DNA of 64,000 nt from Capronia americana (taxonomy: Eukaryota; Ascomycota; Eurotiomycetes; Chaetothyriales; Herpotrichiellaceae): NCBI GenBank assembly GCA_016110215.1, contig JADWQD010000003.1, positions 1,240,001 to 1,304,000 of the forward strand, written 5' to 3'. Below the pieces are notes generated by a model that saw only the letters and a list, made by a program, of their open reading frames with translations, ran no database searches and was not told where the DNA came from. The translations under genes were made by a program, and so were the position numbers. Of the stretch, positions 33,772 through 45,084 are shown piece after piece. How positions within the stretch are numbered: position 1 is the stretch's first letter; every line of letters starts with the position of its first letter.

Positions 33772-36700
33772 ATGAACGTATTCAAGAAGAAGGGAAAGGC
33801 TAAGGATGATACCTATATCATACCTTCGGCGGCGTCATCCGACCCGGCCTTGCCGGCGAAGATGTCTCGCAGTCTCAAGCGGAAGCAGAAGAATGTCGTT
33901 GAACCGATGCCACAAATCGACCTCGCTACGGCGCTCCCAGACACAAACGACTTCCGCACGAGCTTGCTCATGCCCGGCCTATATGCACGATTCAGTATGC
34001 TTCGAGAGCAGGACGACCCTAATACGAAGGTGGGGAAAGCCAGCGACGACAGTGTACTCTTTCCGAAAAGAGCATCTCGCATGAATCTATTCGCACACAA
34101 CCCCTTGACGGATATTGCTGAGACCGAATCCATCCGAACGACTTTCAGGGCCCCATTCTCCGACGACGATAGATCGTACTCGATCTCTGAGGGCGGGGGT
34201 TATGCTAGCGACGATGCCGGGGCCGTCCTCTCCAGACCAAGGCCAACAGAAGGGAATAATCTTTTCGGTGGCCGGCAGAAGATGTATAAAGTACCTGCTG
34301 CAAGTGCGTCTGGTTCATCAAGAGACTTGACAGAAGCGCCGAACCCGACCCCTGCTCCCTTGACATCTTCCAAATATGTCTACCAGAGCGATGTCGTTTT
34401 GTCTCCATATCAACAGATGCGCGTGAAAGCCAGGGATGAACAAGAGCGTGAAGAATCTCGTGAGAGACCGACTAGCCCCGAACATGATCACAGCAGCGTC
34501 ATCAACACACCCTCTACTGGATTCAGTAAAAGCAGAGGGACAACATCCTCGACGGCCTCAGGTCCTTCCAACAGGCGCACTTCAACAGCTGCTACGTCAG
34601 TGGTATCAGATGGGCCTCATCCCCGACAAAGCAACACGAGCGCTGGCTCCAACGCTAGAATGCATGGATCGGAGTATGGCAGTGAAGAGAGCTTGCTGAA
34701 ACGGAATCTGTCCTCTGAATCCCGAAGAGCATTTCCCGGTGCAGAGAATCAAGAGCAGCCTCCTCTGCCTATGTCTCCTGTCAACAGTCGGCAGCTTCCG
34801 CAAGCAAGAAGTGTCACTAACCTGTCAGAAAAGTATGGGCGTGGAGCATCTCCATTCTCCCCAGATATTCCGCGGGCAATTAGTCCACCGCCTGCTGTCC
34901 AAACGCAGGCATTGGCATCGCTCGACTTCGGCCTCAAAAACTCGAACAATCACCTCCGCAAATATCAGACGGCTTCACCAACCAACGATGACGAGGAGGA
35001 CAATGTATACAATCGGAGTTTGCAGCCCAACGATCGCGGTAAAGCGACTGCGATGGGACTATTCAACCGACCACAGCAACAATTTGACGAACAGAAGTTC
35101 GAGGAGAGGCAGCTGCAAATGCATGGTGGCAGAGTCTCACCCCCCACGTCCGAAGGTCCAGATTATGGTAGCATCGCGGAGCGGCAGAATGAGACTGGTC
35201 GAGTGGTCCTTCCAAACATCTCAACATCGCCTTTTCACAAAGGCTTCCTTCGAGGCCGGGAATCGAGCAGTACTTCTATTGCAAGTCGGTCAAGAGCACA
35301 ATCGACTGCCTCATCCGTCCACTCCGCGCAAGTTCAAGCACATGCCGAAGCACTAATCAAGCGCCAAAACCAAGAGTACTCTACGTTGCAAGCGCAACGA
35401 CCAGCTATGGAAGCAAGTGTTCGCTCTGCACCAATGCAGATCCCCAAATCTTTGATGGAGCAGCCGGCAGCATCCAGGGGAACATTTTTCGACACGTTTG
35501 ATGGCAGTGATGACGATGACGCAGACAGTCCAATGCTGGGGAGATATGAGCCGGCCCCGCGAATGGCTCCATTAGATGTCCATCCGGCCCTTCGCGATGG
35601 CTCGCATGCCTTCGATTTCAGAGAGCATACCGCACCTCTTGCTGATCCAACACGACCCCAGTCCGATGTTTCAGCCGACACATCCTCTCCATCGGTGGTC
35701 CAGGATACCCCGGACACATCAGACTCTCTCCATCGTTACTCTCAGTCGCAGGTCAAAGACTCGCCCACGCTGGGCCCAACGACTGGATTGGGTCTGAGCG
35801 GGTTGATCAGAACTCACTTGAGGCACGATAGCGACAGGTCATCTGTTCTTCCTCCACCTTCGCCTGCACACCCGCCATATCAGTCTAGCTTCTCCTCTAG
35901 TCCGCTCCGTGACCGGGAATCATCGATTGTCTCTGCTCAAAATGGGAGCTATCGAGCCTCTAGCCGTGAGCGAGAGCCTTCTTTCGCCTCCACACAGCAT
36001 GGCAACTACCCTATGTCTCTTCGTGATCGCGAGCCGTCGATTGCCTCAACTGCTCGCACAATTAATCCCCCTGAGAGCACACACAGTGATCCTTGGGAAT
36101 TTGACAACGCTCACCGTGCCCAGCGAAGCCCTCTGGAGCCGATTCACAACGATGCTTTACCACCCATGTCTCAGAAAGCGCAACAGATACTCGGCCAGGC
36201 AATTTCTCATAAGAATCAGGCCATGAGCAAAGCTCAGCAACTTCTCGGCGACGATGCGCCCAGTATGATAGAAGACCATCCTTCGAGCCGACCATGGCAA
36301 CATGATGTGCTCTCCCATCACCGTGGAGAAAGCACAGAGACACAGAAGGAGTTTGGCAATGAGCTAGCCGAGCGAGCAAGAAGAATTCAAGAAGGCCTGA
36401 GAGGAGTCGCGGAGGCAGGGAAGCGTTCTCAGAGTCAAGATCGTCACAACCCTGCAACACAGGCATTGCACGCGCTCCGTCACAAGACCAGCAAAACGGC
36501 TCTTATCCCCCGCGGTAACGAGCCGCAACCCAAAGCCATGAAAATGCTCGGAATTGGTGGTGGTCCGAGGGCTGAGCCTATGGCTCGGTCCCCAAATATG
36601 GGTGCCAGACGTGATTATGAGCTGGAGCAAGGATACGATGATTATGGCGATCGGTCTACCCCTAGACCCAGACCTGCTGAATTTGATCCGCCAAGCGGAA

Positions 36701-37890
36701 GACGAACACCAGGATTTACCAGGCCGGGACCTCCTCCCAACAGCTCCAGCGAAGAACTTGAGCGACCCTATCAGCAACGGTCAGCGACACCGAACTCTGG
36801 AAGACCAAGACGCGATCGAGCTGAATCTGAAGCTGCCGAGAGATCAAGGAGCCGACCAGGTCAAGGGCGCCACAGAGAAGAACCCCCATATTCGCCGGGT
36901 GGGTATGGTAAACCCGGTCCACCTCATGCAGCAGGATATCGCGAGCAACACCGTGCTTTCGGTCATGGTGATGGTCCACATGGCTATCCTGGCCCTCGTC
37001 CACTCCGCGGTGCGCCACGTGGCCCTCCTCCGGTTGATCCACGCACATATGAGAGATCAGCTTCAGCAATGTCGAATCGACGACCAAGTGGAACTGGCCC
37101 TCGACCTGCACCTTCCAGTTATTTCGATGTTCGTGCTCCAACCCCGACAATGGGTGGCACTCCTCAGCCTGGAAGTGGTGCTCTGCCGGCGATGGGTGCC
37201 CCGAGGCCGTCTCCTCGCCCCCCTTTCCCACATTCACCAATCAGTCCGTTTGCTTCTCACCCTGGAATGTCCCCTGCCCTTTCTGGCCCACCTTCTGCTG
37301 TTCCATCTGCTTTGCCTTCTCCATCTGGTCCTCTTCCTCAACCGCCGCCCTCTGGCCGCTTTACGCCTGCCGAAGGCCGTTCCACTCCTATTGGAAGTCG
37401 CAAGAAGTCAGTCACCAAGGGCATGATTTCTGAGCCGACCTTCATCTCCTCCACGTCCTCAGTCCCTCTGGTCGGCTTGCCCAACAATCCTCGACCAAGC
37501 CAAATCGCAAGCCCACCAGTTCCGACCATGAATCCACGTCGACGCGGAAACACCACGACGGAAAGATCTGACGAATATCCGAGTCCCCGGATGCACGCTT
37601 CGCAGATGTTCTCAATGCCTGAATCTCCAGGTCGTGGCCCGATGGGTTTCGCCGCCGCCCAGCGTGCGTATACCGATCAGCACCAGCATCCACAGCAGAA
37701 ACCTCAACCACGTCCACGCAATCGTCTTAGGAAGATTAGCAGTGAGGGCGGAAGTATGGCTGCTCGTGCACGGAACCAGGCTATGCTGTCGGAGTTTGGT
37801 CATGAAAGGCTTCGTAGCCCGGCGATGCCTGTTTTCCCGAACCGGAGTACAACCTCTTTGAGCGTCCATCAAGACGGCGGCATGTTTTGA
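33772..37890 (+). CDS. Large conserved fungal disordered protein (1372 residues)
   Basis: A single uninterrupted exon. The N-terminus is the best-ordered and, as I recall from other Pezizomycotina, most conserved part: SRSLKRKQK, ALPDTNDFRTSLLMPGLYAR, FSMLREQDDPNTKVGKASDD and SVLFPKRASRMNLF. A short block NNLFGGRQKMYKVP follows. The rest is low-complexity Ser/Pro/Arg/Gln-rich sequence with scattered helical pieces (QKAQQILGQAISHKNQAMS, ERARRIQEGLRGVAEAGKR). It contains three related units beginning (S)LRDRE(S/P)S(I/F) near residues 710-760. The C-terminus ends with RLRKISSEGGSMAARARNQ. There are no catalytic motifs, signal peptide or membrane helices. It looks like a scaffold or phospho-regulated adaptor; the function is unknown. 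Confidence 0.85.
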   Translation: MNVFKKKGKAKDDTYIIPSAASSDPALPAKMSRSLKRKQKNVVEPMPQIDLATALPDTNDFRTSLLMPGLYARFSMLREQDDPNTKVGKASDDSVLFPKRASRMNLFAHNPLTDIAETESIRTTFRAPFSDDDRSYSISEGGGYASDDAGAVLSRPRPTEGNNLFGGRQKMYKVPAASASGSSRDLTEAPNPTPAPLTSSKYVYQSDVVLSPYQQMRVKARDEQEREESRERPTSPEHDHSSVINTPSTGFSKSRGTTSSTASGPSNRRTSTAATSVVSDGPHPRQSNTSAGSNARMHGSEYGSEESLLKRNLSSESRRAFPGAENQEQPPLPMSPVNSRQLPQARSVTNLSEKYGRGASPFSPDIPRAISPPPAVQTQALASLDFGLKNSNNHLRKYQTASPTNDDEEDNVYNRSLQPNDRGKATAMGLFNRPQQQFDEQKFEERQLQMHGGRVSPPTSEGPDYGSIAERQNETGRVVLPNISTSPFHKGFLRGRESSSTSIASRSRAQSTASSVHSAQVQAHAEALIKRQNQEYSTLQAQRPAMEASVRSAPMQIPKSLMEQPAASRGTFFDTFDGSDDDDADSPMLGRYEPAPRMAPLDVHPALRDGSHAFDFREHTAPLADPTRPQSDVSADTSSPSVVQDTPDTSDSLHRYSQSQVKDSPTLGPTTGLGLSGLIRTHLRHDSDRSSVLPPPSPAHPPYQSSFSSSPLRDRESSIVSAQNGSYRASSREREPSFASTQHGNYPMSLRDREPSIASTARTINPPESTHSDPWEFDNAHRAQRSPLEPIHNDALPPMSQKAQQILGQAISHKNQAMSKAQQLLGDDAPSMIEDHPSSRPWQHDVLSHHRGESTETQKEFGNELAERARRIQEGLRGVAEAGKRSQSQDRHNPATQALHALRHKTSKTALIPRGNEPQPKAMKMLGIGGGPRAEPMARSPNMGARRDYELEQGYDDYGDRSTPRPRPAEFDPPSGRRTPGFTRPGPPPNSSSEELERPYQQRSATPNSGRPRRDRAESEAAERSRSRPGQGRHREEPPYSPGGYGKPGPPHAAGYREQHRAFGHGDGPHGYPGPRPLRGAPRGPPPVDPRTYERSASAMSNRRPSGTGPRPAPSSYFDVRAPTPTMGGTPQPGSGALPAMGAPRPSPRPPFPHSPISPFASHPGMSPALSGPPSAVPSALPSPSGPLPQPPPSGRFTPAEGRSTPIGSRKKSVTKGMISEPTFISSTSSVPLVGLPNNPRPSQIASPPVPTMNPRRRGNTTTERSDEYPSPRMHASQMFSMPESPGRGPMGFAAAQRAYTDQHQHPQQKPQPRPRNRLRKISSEGGSMAARARNQAMLSEFGHERLRSPAMPVFPNRSTTSLSVHQDGGMF

Positions 37891-38977
37891 TTTTCCGGCT
37901 TCGTTCTGGTTCTCCACGCAGACCACTTCGGACGTCCCGCTCCCACTTAAACAAAATCACCTACTTACAACCTGGCCCATATCCTTTATTGTCCAATATA
38001 AGCGCCCTTTTCAATCTTTCCTACATTATGTTTCACAAAGCAGCGATTTCGACTATGGGATGACTTGGACTTCACGGAGATCTGCAATGGCTGGACGGCA
38101 CTTAGACATTTTCTTGTGTTATTCAATGATTTCGACGCTTGTGTCTTCCGACATACGGAATAATGACTATGGGTGGCTACTCTTTGCTTTTGCGACAAAA
38201 ACTTTGCTATCCTATCCATCAACTGTGATTTGCGAGGACGGAAACTTGTATGGAATTGTCTGACGCGACGCGGGTGTTTGATTCTGGAGCTAGGGGCCTC
38301 GGACCGCGTAATCGAGTGTGTTGAATCGGGAAAAGTCGAAGGAAGCAACATAAAATCTCAAATATACACGTGGTTGTGAGTCTCGCGACTCGATGTGCTG
38401 GGACATACAGGAAGGAGATCCAGTGGGCAGAGAACAAGAAGTTGTTGATCGAAGAAGGGCCAGGCTGTTAGGGCCTCGAAGTCCAAAAATGCTGGAGATG
38501 TGTATCTTTTCCCGGCACGACATTTCGGTATATAAATAGGCGATGAAGTGGAATGAAAGGAAGTACAAACATTCAATCAGAGTGTTGGACTCAGTGATCT
38601 AGATTCATAAGTGAGTGGCGGTACCGCGAGCACGCCACACCAGCAAGAATATAGCAGTGCTTCATATAGCATAGGTCTGATGTAGACAAGTGAAAGGAGC
38701 TGAATTGAAGCCCACAGTAGTGACTGGCAGCTCTCTCCCTACTCCATGCTCCATGTCTCTCCTCCACCTTTGTCGGGACCTAATATAGACGGGTACGTTG
38801 ACCGGAGGTACACACCCCCTTTGCGGGCATTGGAAAGAGTCAATGAGGGTTTGCACACGCGGCCTTCAATGCAAACCGATTTGCACACAATGATCACCGA
38901 TCACCCTCCCCGATGAACCTGAGCCAGAGCCAGAAAGGTCAGTATGGGGCCCTTGAACGCGCTATAGGCAGAGAATG
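37891..38977. other. Intergenic, tail-to-tail
   Basis: About 1.1 kb. It may hold a tiny last exon of the helical-protein gene (38918-38901, see that entry). A TATATAAATAG sequence at about 38529 has no gene behind it. Otherwise nothing is recognisable. Confidence 0.45.
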
Positions 38978-41477
38978 TCAACTCACCTTGAATGCCCCAA
39001 GGTCGATGGGCCCTTCACTCCTCGCGACGTCCGGAACGGTGCTCAGGAGGACTGTGTTCTGTAGGCCTGTCTTGGCCGCGTCGGTGACGGCCTGGGCACC
39101 CTGCTCCTGGCCGTCCTTGATGTGCTTGAGGAGTTTGCTGTCGGCGGCAGTGCTACCCGTAAGGGCCAGGCGGTTTTGCTCGTCGCGCTGCATCTCTGCG
39201 GCGAGGGATTTGAGATGGCTGTTCATTTTATCCTGCGCGGCGATGTGCTTGGTCTGCAGCACGGTGGCGATGCTGGAGGTAGTGGCTTTGGCCCAGGAGT
39301 CGATCTCGGCCAAGCGTGTTTGGATCTCCTCCTGCACGACGGGGTCGTAGTCTGCGCCAGTGGGATCGGCGGCTTTTCCGAGGTCGAGGTTCTTGTCTGG
39401 GTGGGCAGGATCAATGGGCGTAGGTGGGAAAGAGGCGCCCATCTTGCTGACTACACTCAGGCCGCCGCCCGAGATGCCGTTAGTGATGAATTTTCTCGAT
39501 GTATCGACGTACATAGAGGTAACGTCGCCAAAGAGGTCGAAATACGCGGCTAGAGTGCAGGCGGCGGTGTAGAAGATCTGCAGGGCTAAGTCGCTGACTT
39601 TGATGCCGCCGAGACCGCCTTTGGCGATGTTGTCTTCGGAATCCTGGACTTCGGTCTGCAGGTCTTTCAGGAAAGTGTTCATGTTCTCGTCGACGACCAT
39701 GGTCACTAGTTTCGCGAGGGCCTGGAAGTGCAGGACAAGCTTGTTGATCTCCGTCTTGAAGTCCAGCAGCGTCGTGTTGATAAGGGTCAAGATGGCCACG
39801 ACCTCGTCCAGTGTATGAGCGTTTAGCTTGAAGGTTATGAGGTCGGCTTTCACCTTGCCCAGCGCTGCCTGGTCGTCTGCCAGTGTCTGTGATGCGGAGG
39901 TGTAGTTCGTCAGAGCAGAAGTCAAAGCTTTTTGTTGCTCCTGGAGGTTGGCTGTTGCGCCGTCGAGGAGGCTCTTGGCCGCCGAGGTGGTGGCACTGGC
40001 GTTAGAAGCTGTAGACGGTATAGCTTTGAATGTGGCACCAACGGCGCCCCCTGTTCCTGGGTTGGAGTTGGCTGTTGTGCACAAGCGTGCCAGATTTTGT
40101 GCCGCGCTCAGGATATCTTGCTGCCAGCCCTTGACCTTGGCCGAGACACCTGTCAATGATTGCGCGTCCTTGGCCGCCGACTGGATCGCCTTTGCCGTTT
40201 GAATGGCGCTTTGGAGGATGTCCTTGAGCTGCTGAGAAGGCGGCTTGTCGGTAAGTGACGAGGCTTCGGCTGCCGTCTGCAGCTGCTTGATGATGTACGA
40301 CAAGGCTGTGGGGTCGCCTTCCGACGTCGTATCCGTCGTGTCGACTTCGCTCCAGTTGATTCCTCCATCAGCACCGGAAGTAGCCAGAATCTGCAGATGT
40401 GTGATGGTGGGTTTATCCAAGGGGGCGAGGAGATACCCCGCATCGCCTGCGTAGTCGACCGTCTTCGGTGCGATCGGGTTCGCGACAGGTGCATTGTTCG
40501 GGTCGGAGGAATTGGAATCCTTCACTGTCTTTGCTATGTCGACGCCAGTTTTCTCGGCGACTTGCACTCCGCCCTCGACCTGGCCGGCAACGGTCTGGTT
40601 CATGACCAGCATCGGAACTACCTGGGTTATGACATTGGTCAAGCAATCAGTGACTGACATGGCGATCGAAGCACCCATGACCTGCATGGTATCTGTTCAT
40701 GTCAGCATACAGCGTTGGACACAATCCTCCACGTACGGAAGCTTCAGTTGTTCACTCACTGGGGAAATCGTCACTGGCTTTCTTGTACCGCTCCCTCGCG
40801 TCGTCGAGAATCCCTTTGGTCTGCTCTAGCGTAGCCGAAGCAGTTTTGACGGCATCTTCCTCGCCTTGTACCTTCAACGCTGTGGCATAAGCCTGCATCT
40901 GCGCCTGTTTTGCACCATCCTGGCTTATGTTGGAAAGATCGACGGTGGCTTCGCGCAAGGCCATGGACATGGCAAGTATGTGATCGAAGGCTTTGGAGAC
41001 ATTCGTAGTGTCCGTCTCTGCAGTGAGAGCCTTGGTCCTGAGATCGTCCAGCGCATTCTTCAATTTGGCAAGGGCTTTGGGCGTTGGAACAGTTTCCATT
41101 TCTGCCAAACCTGGGAAGATGTTGTCTCCAAGGATATCGAACACACCGTCTGCTCTAGCACTAATGCCGAAGAAGTTTGTCTCTGCCATATCAAAGGCCG
41201 ACACGCAAGCGTCCACGACGGTTTCCAAGCAGGCCGCTAGGCTGTGCTGTGTTTTGAATAGGCTACGGTCGATAACTTTTGACATGTCCACGGACGCTGT
41301 TGCCGGGAGAGCCGCATACATATTCGCCTTGGCTAGAGGTGCGATGGTGGTCGGTATGGAGGCGAGAGCGGTGTTGAAGCTGTCATCGAATTGGACCGAC
41401 GACTTGATCTTGGAGATGAATTGGTCATTGACAGCGGCTTGAGGGTTGCTAACCTGGTCGCCATTCGACTGGGCCAT
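38978..41477 (-). CDS. Long all-helical soluble protein, alpha-pore-forming-protein-like (partner A)
   Basis: I do not recognise a named family. Exons 41477-40760 and 40692-38978, with a 67-nt intron (GTGAGT...GAACAG), give 810 residues. Composition is Ala/Thr/Ser/Leu/Gln/Lys with very few Pro or Cys over long stretches, typical of extended helical bundles. Around the exon junction (residues about 242-275) is a moderately hydrophobic segment (IAMSVTDCLTNVITQVVP). Another helix-rich block lies at about 531-575 (DEVVAILTLINTTLLDF). There is no signal peptide. The arrangement of long amphipathic helices plus a hydrophobic stretch recalls ClyA/Hbl/Xax-type helical pore formers, but that is a fold-level impression. 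The stop lies inside a perfect donor (AAG|GTGAGT), so the true end may be a six-codon exon at 38918-38901. Confidence 0.72.
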
Positions 41478-42242
41478 GATTGACGGATAAGGTCGTAGTT
41501 CGGAGTGTATGCTGTTGATCTCGAGGTTGGACGTGACAATCCCGATATCGCAAGGACATCGGCTGGTTTAAATAGCCTGGCACGGCGTTTTGCTTGCGAC
41601 AACATCGCATCATGTCACGGTCAATAATGTGGATTCTGGACCTACCAGTAATGCTCTGAATGAAGATGCTAATCATGCCAACTCCGGCCAGCTGCAAAGA
41701 AGAGGTGCTGCGATGTGAAAGCATGATGGCTGGCTGTTGGACATGGTGCCGACAAGGATATTGGTCAGCCCAGCTCAGCTCCCCCAAAAAACTCCTGGAA
41801 TCCGGCGTCTTTGAGTTCAAGAAATGGCTTTAGCTGCAGCGAGGCTGTTTCGCAGAGTTTGTGTGTTTCACGAGAGTGAAAGAGTGGCGAGCTGAAGTCC
41901 ATCAGCAGAATCCACGATCGATTTTCAAGTCGCAACAGAAGCGCGAGAATGTTTAATGACGTTAGCGGGGAAGTAACTGGCCGTGATTGGTTCGCGCTTT
42001 CAGCTGGACGGAATAGGAAGGTGTTCCTCTCATTCTGTGGCTTCTCATCTTCTGCTGAGCTAGTATTGAACTCTCAGCTAAGGCGAAGAACGCCCTCTTC
42101 TAGACAGCTATGCCATTCTCACAGCTTCGAAACGCTTTGAGAATGAAGTGTTGCGAGCATGGCTTCCACGCGCTTCAAAAGGCGCCGCCCTCCTCCCTCG
42201 AGATAGCCAGGAGACAGACTGACACTTGCAAAGGACAACAAC
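41478..42242. promoter_or_regulatory. Shared divergent promoter of the helical-protein pair
   Basis: 765 bp lie between the start codons at 41477 (minus) and 42243 (plus). Both promoters must be inside it, which suggests coordinated expression. Short ORFs here have no coding character. No TATA box is clear. Confidence 0.5.
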
Positions 42243-43829
42243 ATGGGTTTCTTCGATGACATCGGCCATGCCTTTGAAAGCGCAGGGGGCGCCATTGCTG
42301 GGGCTGCAACAACCGCCGGCGGGGCCATCAGCGACACAGCCAAGAAAGGGGCGAATACAGTTGCGAATGGCGTTGTCGAAGGTACCGAGGCCGCTCTAGA
42401 GGCCATGAATCCTGAAAGAAAGAAGCAGCGTGAGCGTATGGAACAGGCTCAACGGGAATGGTCCAGATTGGATGACGAAGCCAACAAGGCGCTGCAAGCC
42501 GCACAAGTGCATTCGCAGGTACAGATTGCCGCACAACTGGATCCGATCAAAGCTCAAGCAGACACCCTCAGCGTACGATTAACTCAATACACGAGTCAGA
42601 TTGATGCCATTCACACTCAGCTGCAAACGAATGTCGAACAAGAGTACACTCAAGTCATTTCGAATCTCAATTCCGGTCTCGAAGGTCTGACGCGACTGGC
42701 CATGATCTTGCGAGGCCATTCTGTCGAAGAAATCCGCGAGGCAAAGCTGGAAAAGGGCGGCACCATGGATCCTAACGACTTCCTGCTCCAGGTCATAAAT
42801 GGAAGCCAAAAGGGTTTCTCAGACGCTACGGACTCTGCGAACACACTGATGTCCTTGGTTGGGGACCTGACCGTTCAAGTTCGGGACTTGGACCAGGGCG
42901 AGATCCCACCGCTCTTGGCCGACATGGCCAGCTTTGGCAAATTCAACTCTGAAACCATTGCAGGACAGAAGAGCAGTGCTGCAACAGCAACGAAAGCGAT
43001 AGGTGATCTTCAAAAGGACGTCCAGGAGCAGAAAGATGAGGTGTCAAGTCACCTTCACATGAATATGACAGACGATCTAGCTGGCATAGGTGTAAGTTTC
43101 CATCGCCTTTCCCCAGAGAAGTTGAGTCGCCTCTAACCCTTCATTTAGAAGGCTATACTTGACGCTTTCGGGGCATCCTTCCCCGACGACTGGGACGACT
43201 TCCTACAGAAGCACTATAGCATCATCCAGACTTGCAACACGGGCATTGCGCAGAACCAGACAACTGCAGCTGTCGCCAACGGCATAGTCGAGCAGGCCAC
43301 GCCAATTGTCGACAATGTGAACAAGCTACAGCAGCAGACCGCCGACACGCTTGCTTCGCTTGAAGCGTTGGCACCTCAGCTCGAAACCTTCAAGTCCAAC
43401 TTGAACAAAATGAAGATCCAGGTGGACGACGTGGCAAAAGCTTTCACCACCCTCTCGGAATACAAGCACTTCACCATGTCTACTAGTCTCTACGTCCAGA
43501 AACTCGGCCAAATTGGCGCCACCAGCTTCATTGTCGACGCCTGCTGCAGCAGCTTTGCCGGCGCCATGTTCACCCAGCTCACGCAGATTGCCATACCCGC
43601 AAGCAAGCAGATTACTCGCGACGGTGCAGCCCCGACCGAGGACGTGCACAAAGAGGTATCTAGCGAATGGGAAGCCGGTCTGGCCTTGCCACTACAGTGC
43701 TCTCTTCCGCCTATTGATGGGAAGCAGCATGAGCATTTCACTCCTGAAGTCCAGGATCGAACCGGACTTCTGATGCGAGAGCTCATGCAGGCCGACGCGA
43801 AAGGCATAAGAAATTATTACACACCGTGA
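42243..43829 (+). CDS. All-helical soluble protein, alpha-pore-forming-protein-like (partner B)
   Basis: Not a family I can name. Exons 42243-43091 and 43149-43829, with a 57-nt intron (GTAAGT...ATTTAG), give 509 residues. The N-terminus (residues about 10-48) is Gly/Ala-rich and amphipathic (GGAIAGAATTAGGAISDTA), and long heptad-like helices follow (MEQAQREWSRLDDEANKALQ; QLDPIKAQADTLSVRLTQY). Near residues 405-435 there is a hydrophobic stretch containing a Cys-Cys pair (SFIVDACCSSFAGAMF). The C-terminus is short and charged. There is no signal peptide. The segment order (helical bundle, hydrophobic hairpin candidate, tail helix) resembles helical pore-forming toxins of bacteria. The neighbouring divergent gene encodes a similar, longer protein, which suggests a two-part complex. 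This is inference. Confidence 0.72.
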
Positions 43830-44260
43830 GATGGAGTTGCGTGCGGACGGGACGCCTTGAGGTACAAGGCTGCGAGGTTTCCCGTATACGTATTGCTTCT
43901 CAGAATCACTCGAACCTCTTGATCTAATGAAAATATTCTACTGTAGTCTACAAAATCTTGTGGGTCAGCTACTCTCAAATTACTTCGCACATCTGAAAGC
44001 CGTCAGTACTATCCAACTGCCTTCTCAGCTCTCCATACCAGACGAGAAAGAGTTCAGAGGAAGTTAGGTAGTTACCGAAGTGCCCAGCACCACCGACTAG
44101 CTAAGGTACGCAGGACAGTGTAACTAAGTTACAGTACGGACTACTGTACCTCCCATATCGCGTGTGCACTAACCTGCCCTCTTCCCCTTCCCCGCCCCCC
44201 CACCCAAAGAAAATCCAAACTCTTGCAATACGTGCGTACGTACTGTGTAGAGGGTCACAG

Positions 44261-44297
44261 ACGGAGTACGGAGTACGGAGTGCGGAGTGCGGAGTAT
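44261..44297. repeat. ACGGAGT(A/G)CGGAG minisatellite
   Basis: Five near-identical copies of CGGAGTRCGGAGT-type units occur in a row. The same core, ACGGAGTAC, appears singly at 19616 and 31106 in other intergenic regions. Confidence 0.8.
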
Positions 44298-44396
44298 CGA
44301 ACCTGGGAAACCCACATTCTTCTCTCGACTTCCGTTCGGACGTCGTTTGTTCATTCGCTCTTTCTGGCTGAACATGTTTCGTGGGGTATTTGGCCA

Positions 44397-44440
44397 AGAC
44401 CAAGTCCAAGCCTAAGTCCAAGTCCAAGTCCAAGCGGAAG
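44397..44440. repeat. (AAGTCC)n tract
   Basis: The hexamer AAGTCC (with CCAAGC variants) is repeated about six times. It is intergenic, and the frame it opens is not a gene. Confidence 0.75.
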
Positions 44441-44599
44441 CTCGAGCTCGGCCTTAAACTACAAGTACAAGTCCCACATCTTTACATCTCACATCTCAAA
44501 TCCCGGGCCGTCGCGGGGGGACCCCCATCCGCAATCCCACCCCCACCCGCCCACGCCAACTCCATCACTACCTCCATCCGCGTATTGGGCCGAGCCGGA

Positions 44600-44670
44600 T
44601 GGAAGAGAACTGGACTGAACCGAACGGAGCTCAACTGGACTGAACCGAGTTGAGATGAGAGGAGTTGAGC
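44600..44670. repeat. Imperfect GAACTGGACTGAACCGA / GAGTTGAG tract
   Basis: AACTGGACTGAACCGA occurs twice (about 44608 and 44633), followed by degenerate GAGTTGAG/GAGATGAG units. This looks like simple-sequence expansion. Confidence 0.6.
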
Positions 44671-45084
44671 TGAGACGTTCTCGTAGTACGCCATCTAGTA
44701 TGGACCATTCACCGGCAAGGCGAACTACATCCTTACCTAGAAGGGGGACACGAGTGTCCGGGATATTTACTGTACGTGGACAAATCGGCCTGAGCGAGAA
44801 AGAGCAACAGCTGTGTGTGCACTGGATTTGAGACATTTGAGCTGCTTATAGATATACATATTCATGGCGCAAACATACATTCCCGCGGGGATTGATCTCC
44901 CTTTGCTCATTCTCGTGGCATGTCTGCTGAAAATTCTGCATGCATCTGCATCTGCATCAACCAGGGAAGGTTAGAGCCAGATAGTCCACTGGATTCAATG
45001 GCTCTCGAACAAGCCGGAATCCAACACGTCTCCCGTCGCGGCTGCGAGATAGGGTAGATGCCCACGGCCTCGCTAGTCGGAAAG

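Larger units (their letters stand above)
43830..45084. other. Intergenic, tail-to-tail, repeat-bearing
   Basis: About 1.25 kb between converging genes. It holds three small tandem tracts (44261-44297, 44397-44440, 44600-44670) listed below. No gene is seen. Confidence 0.55.
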
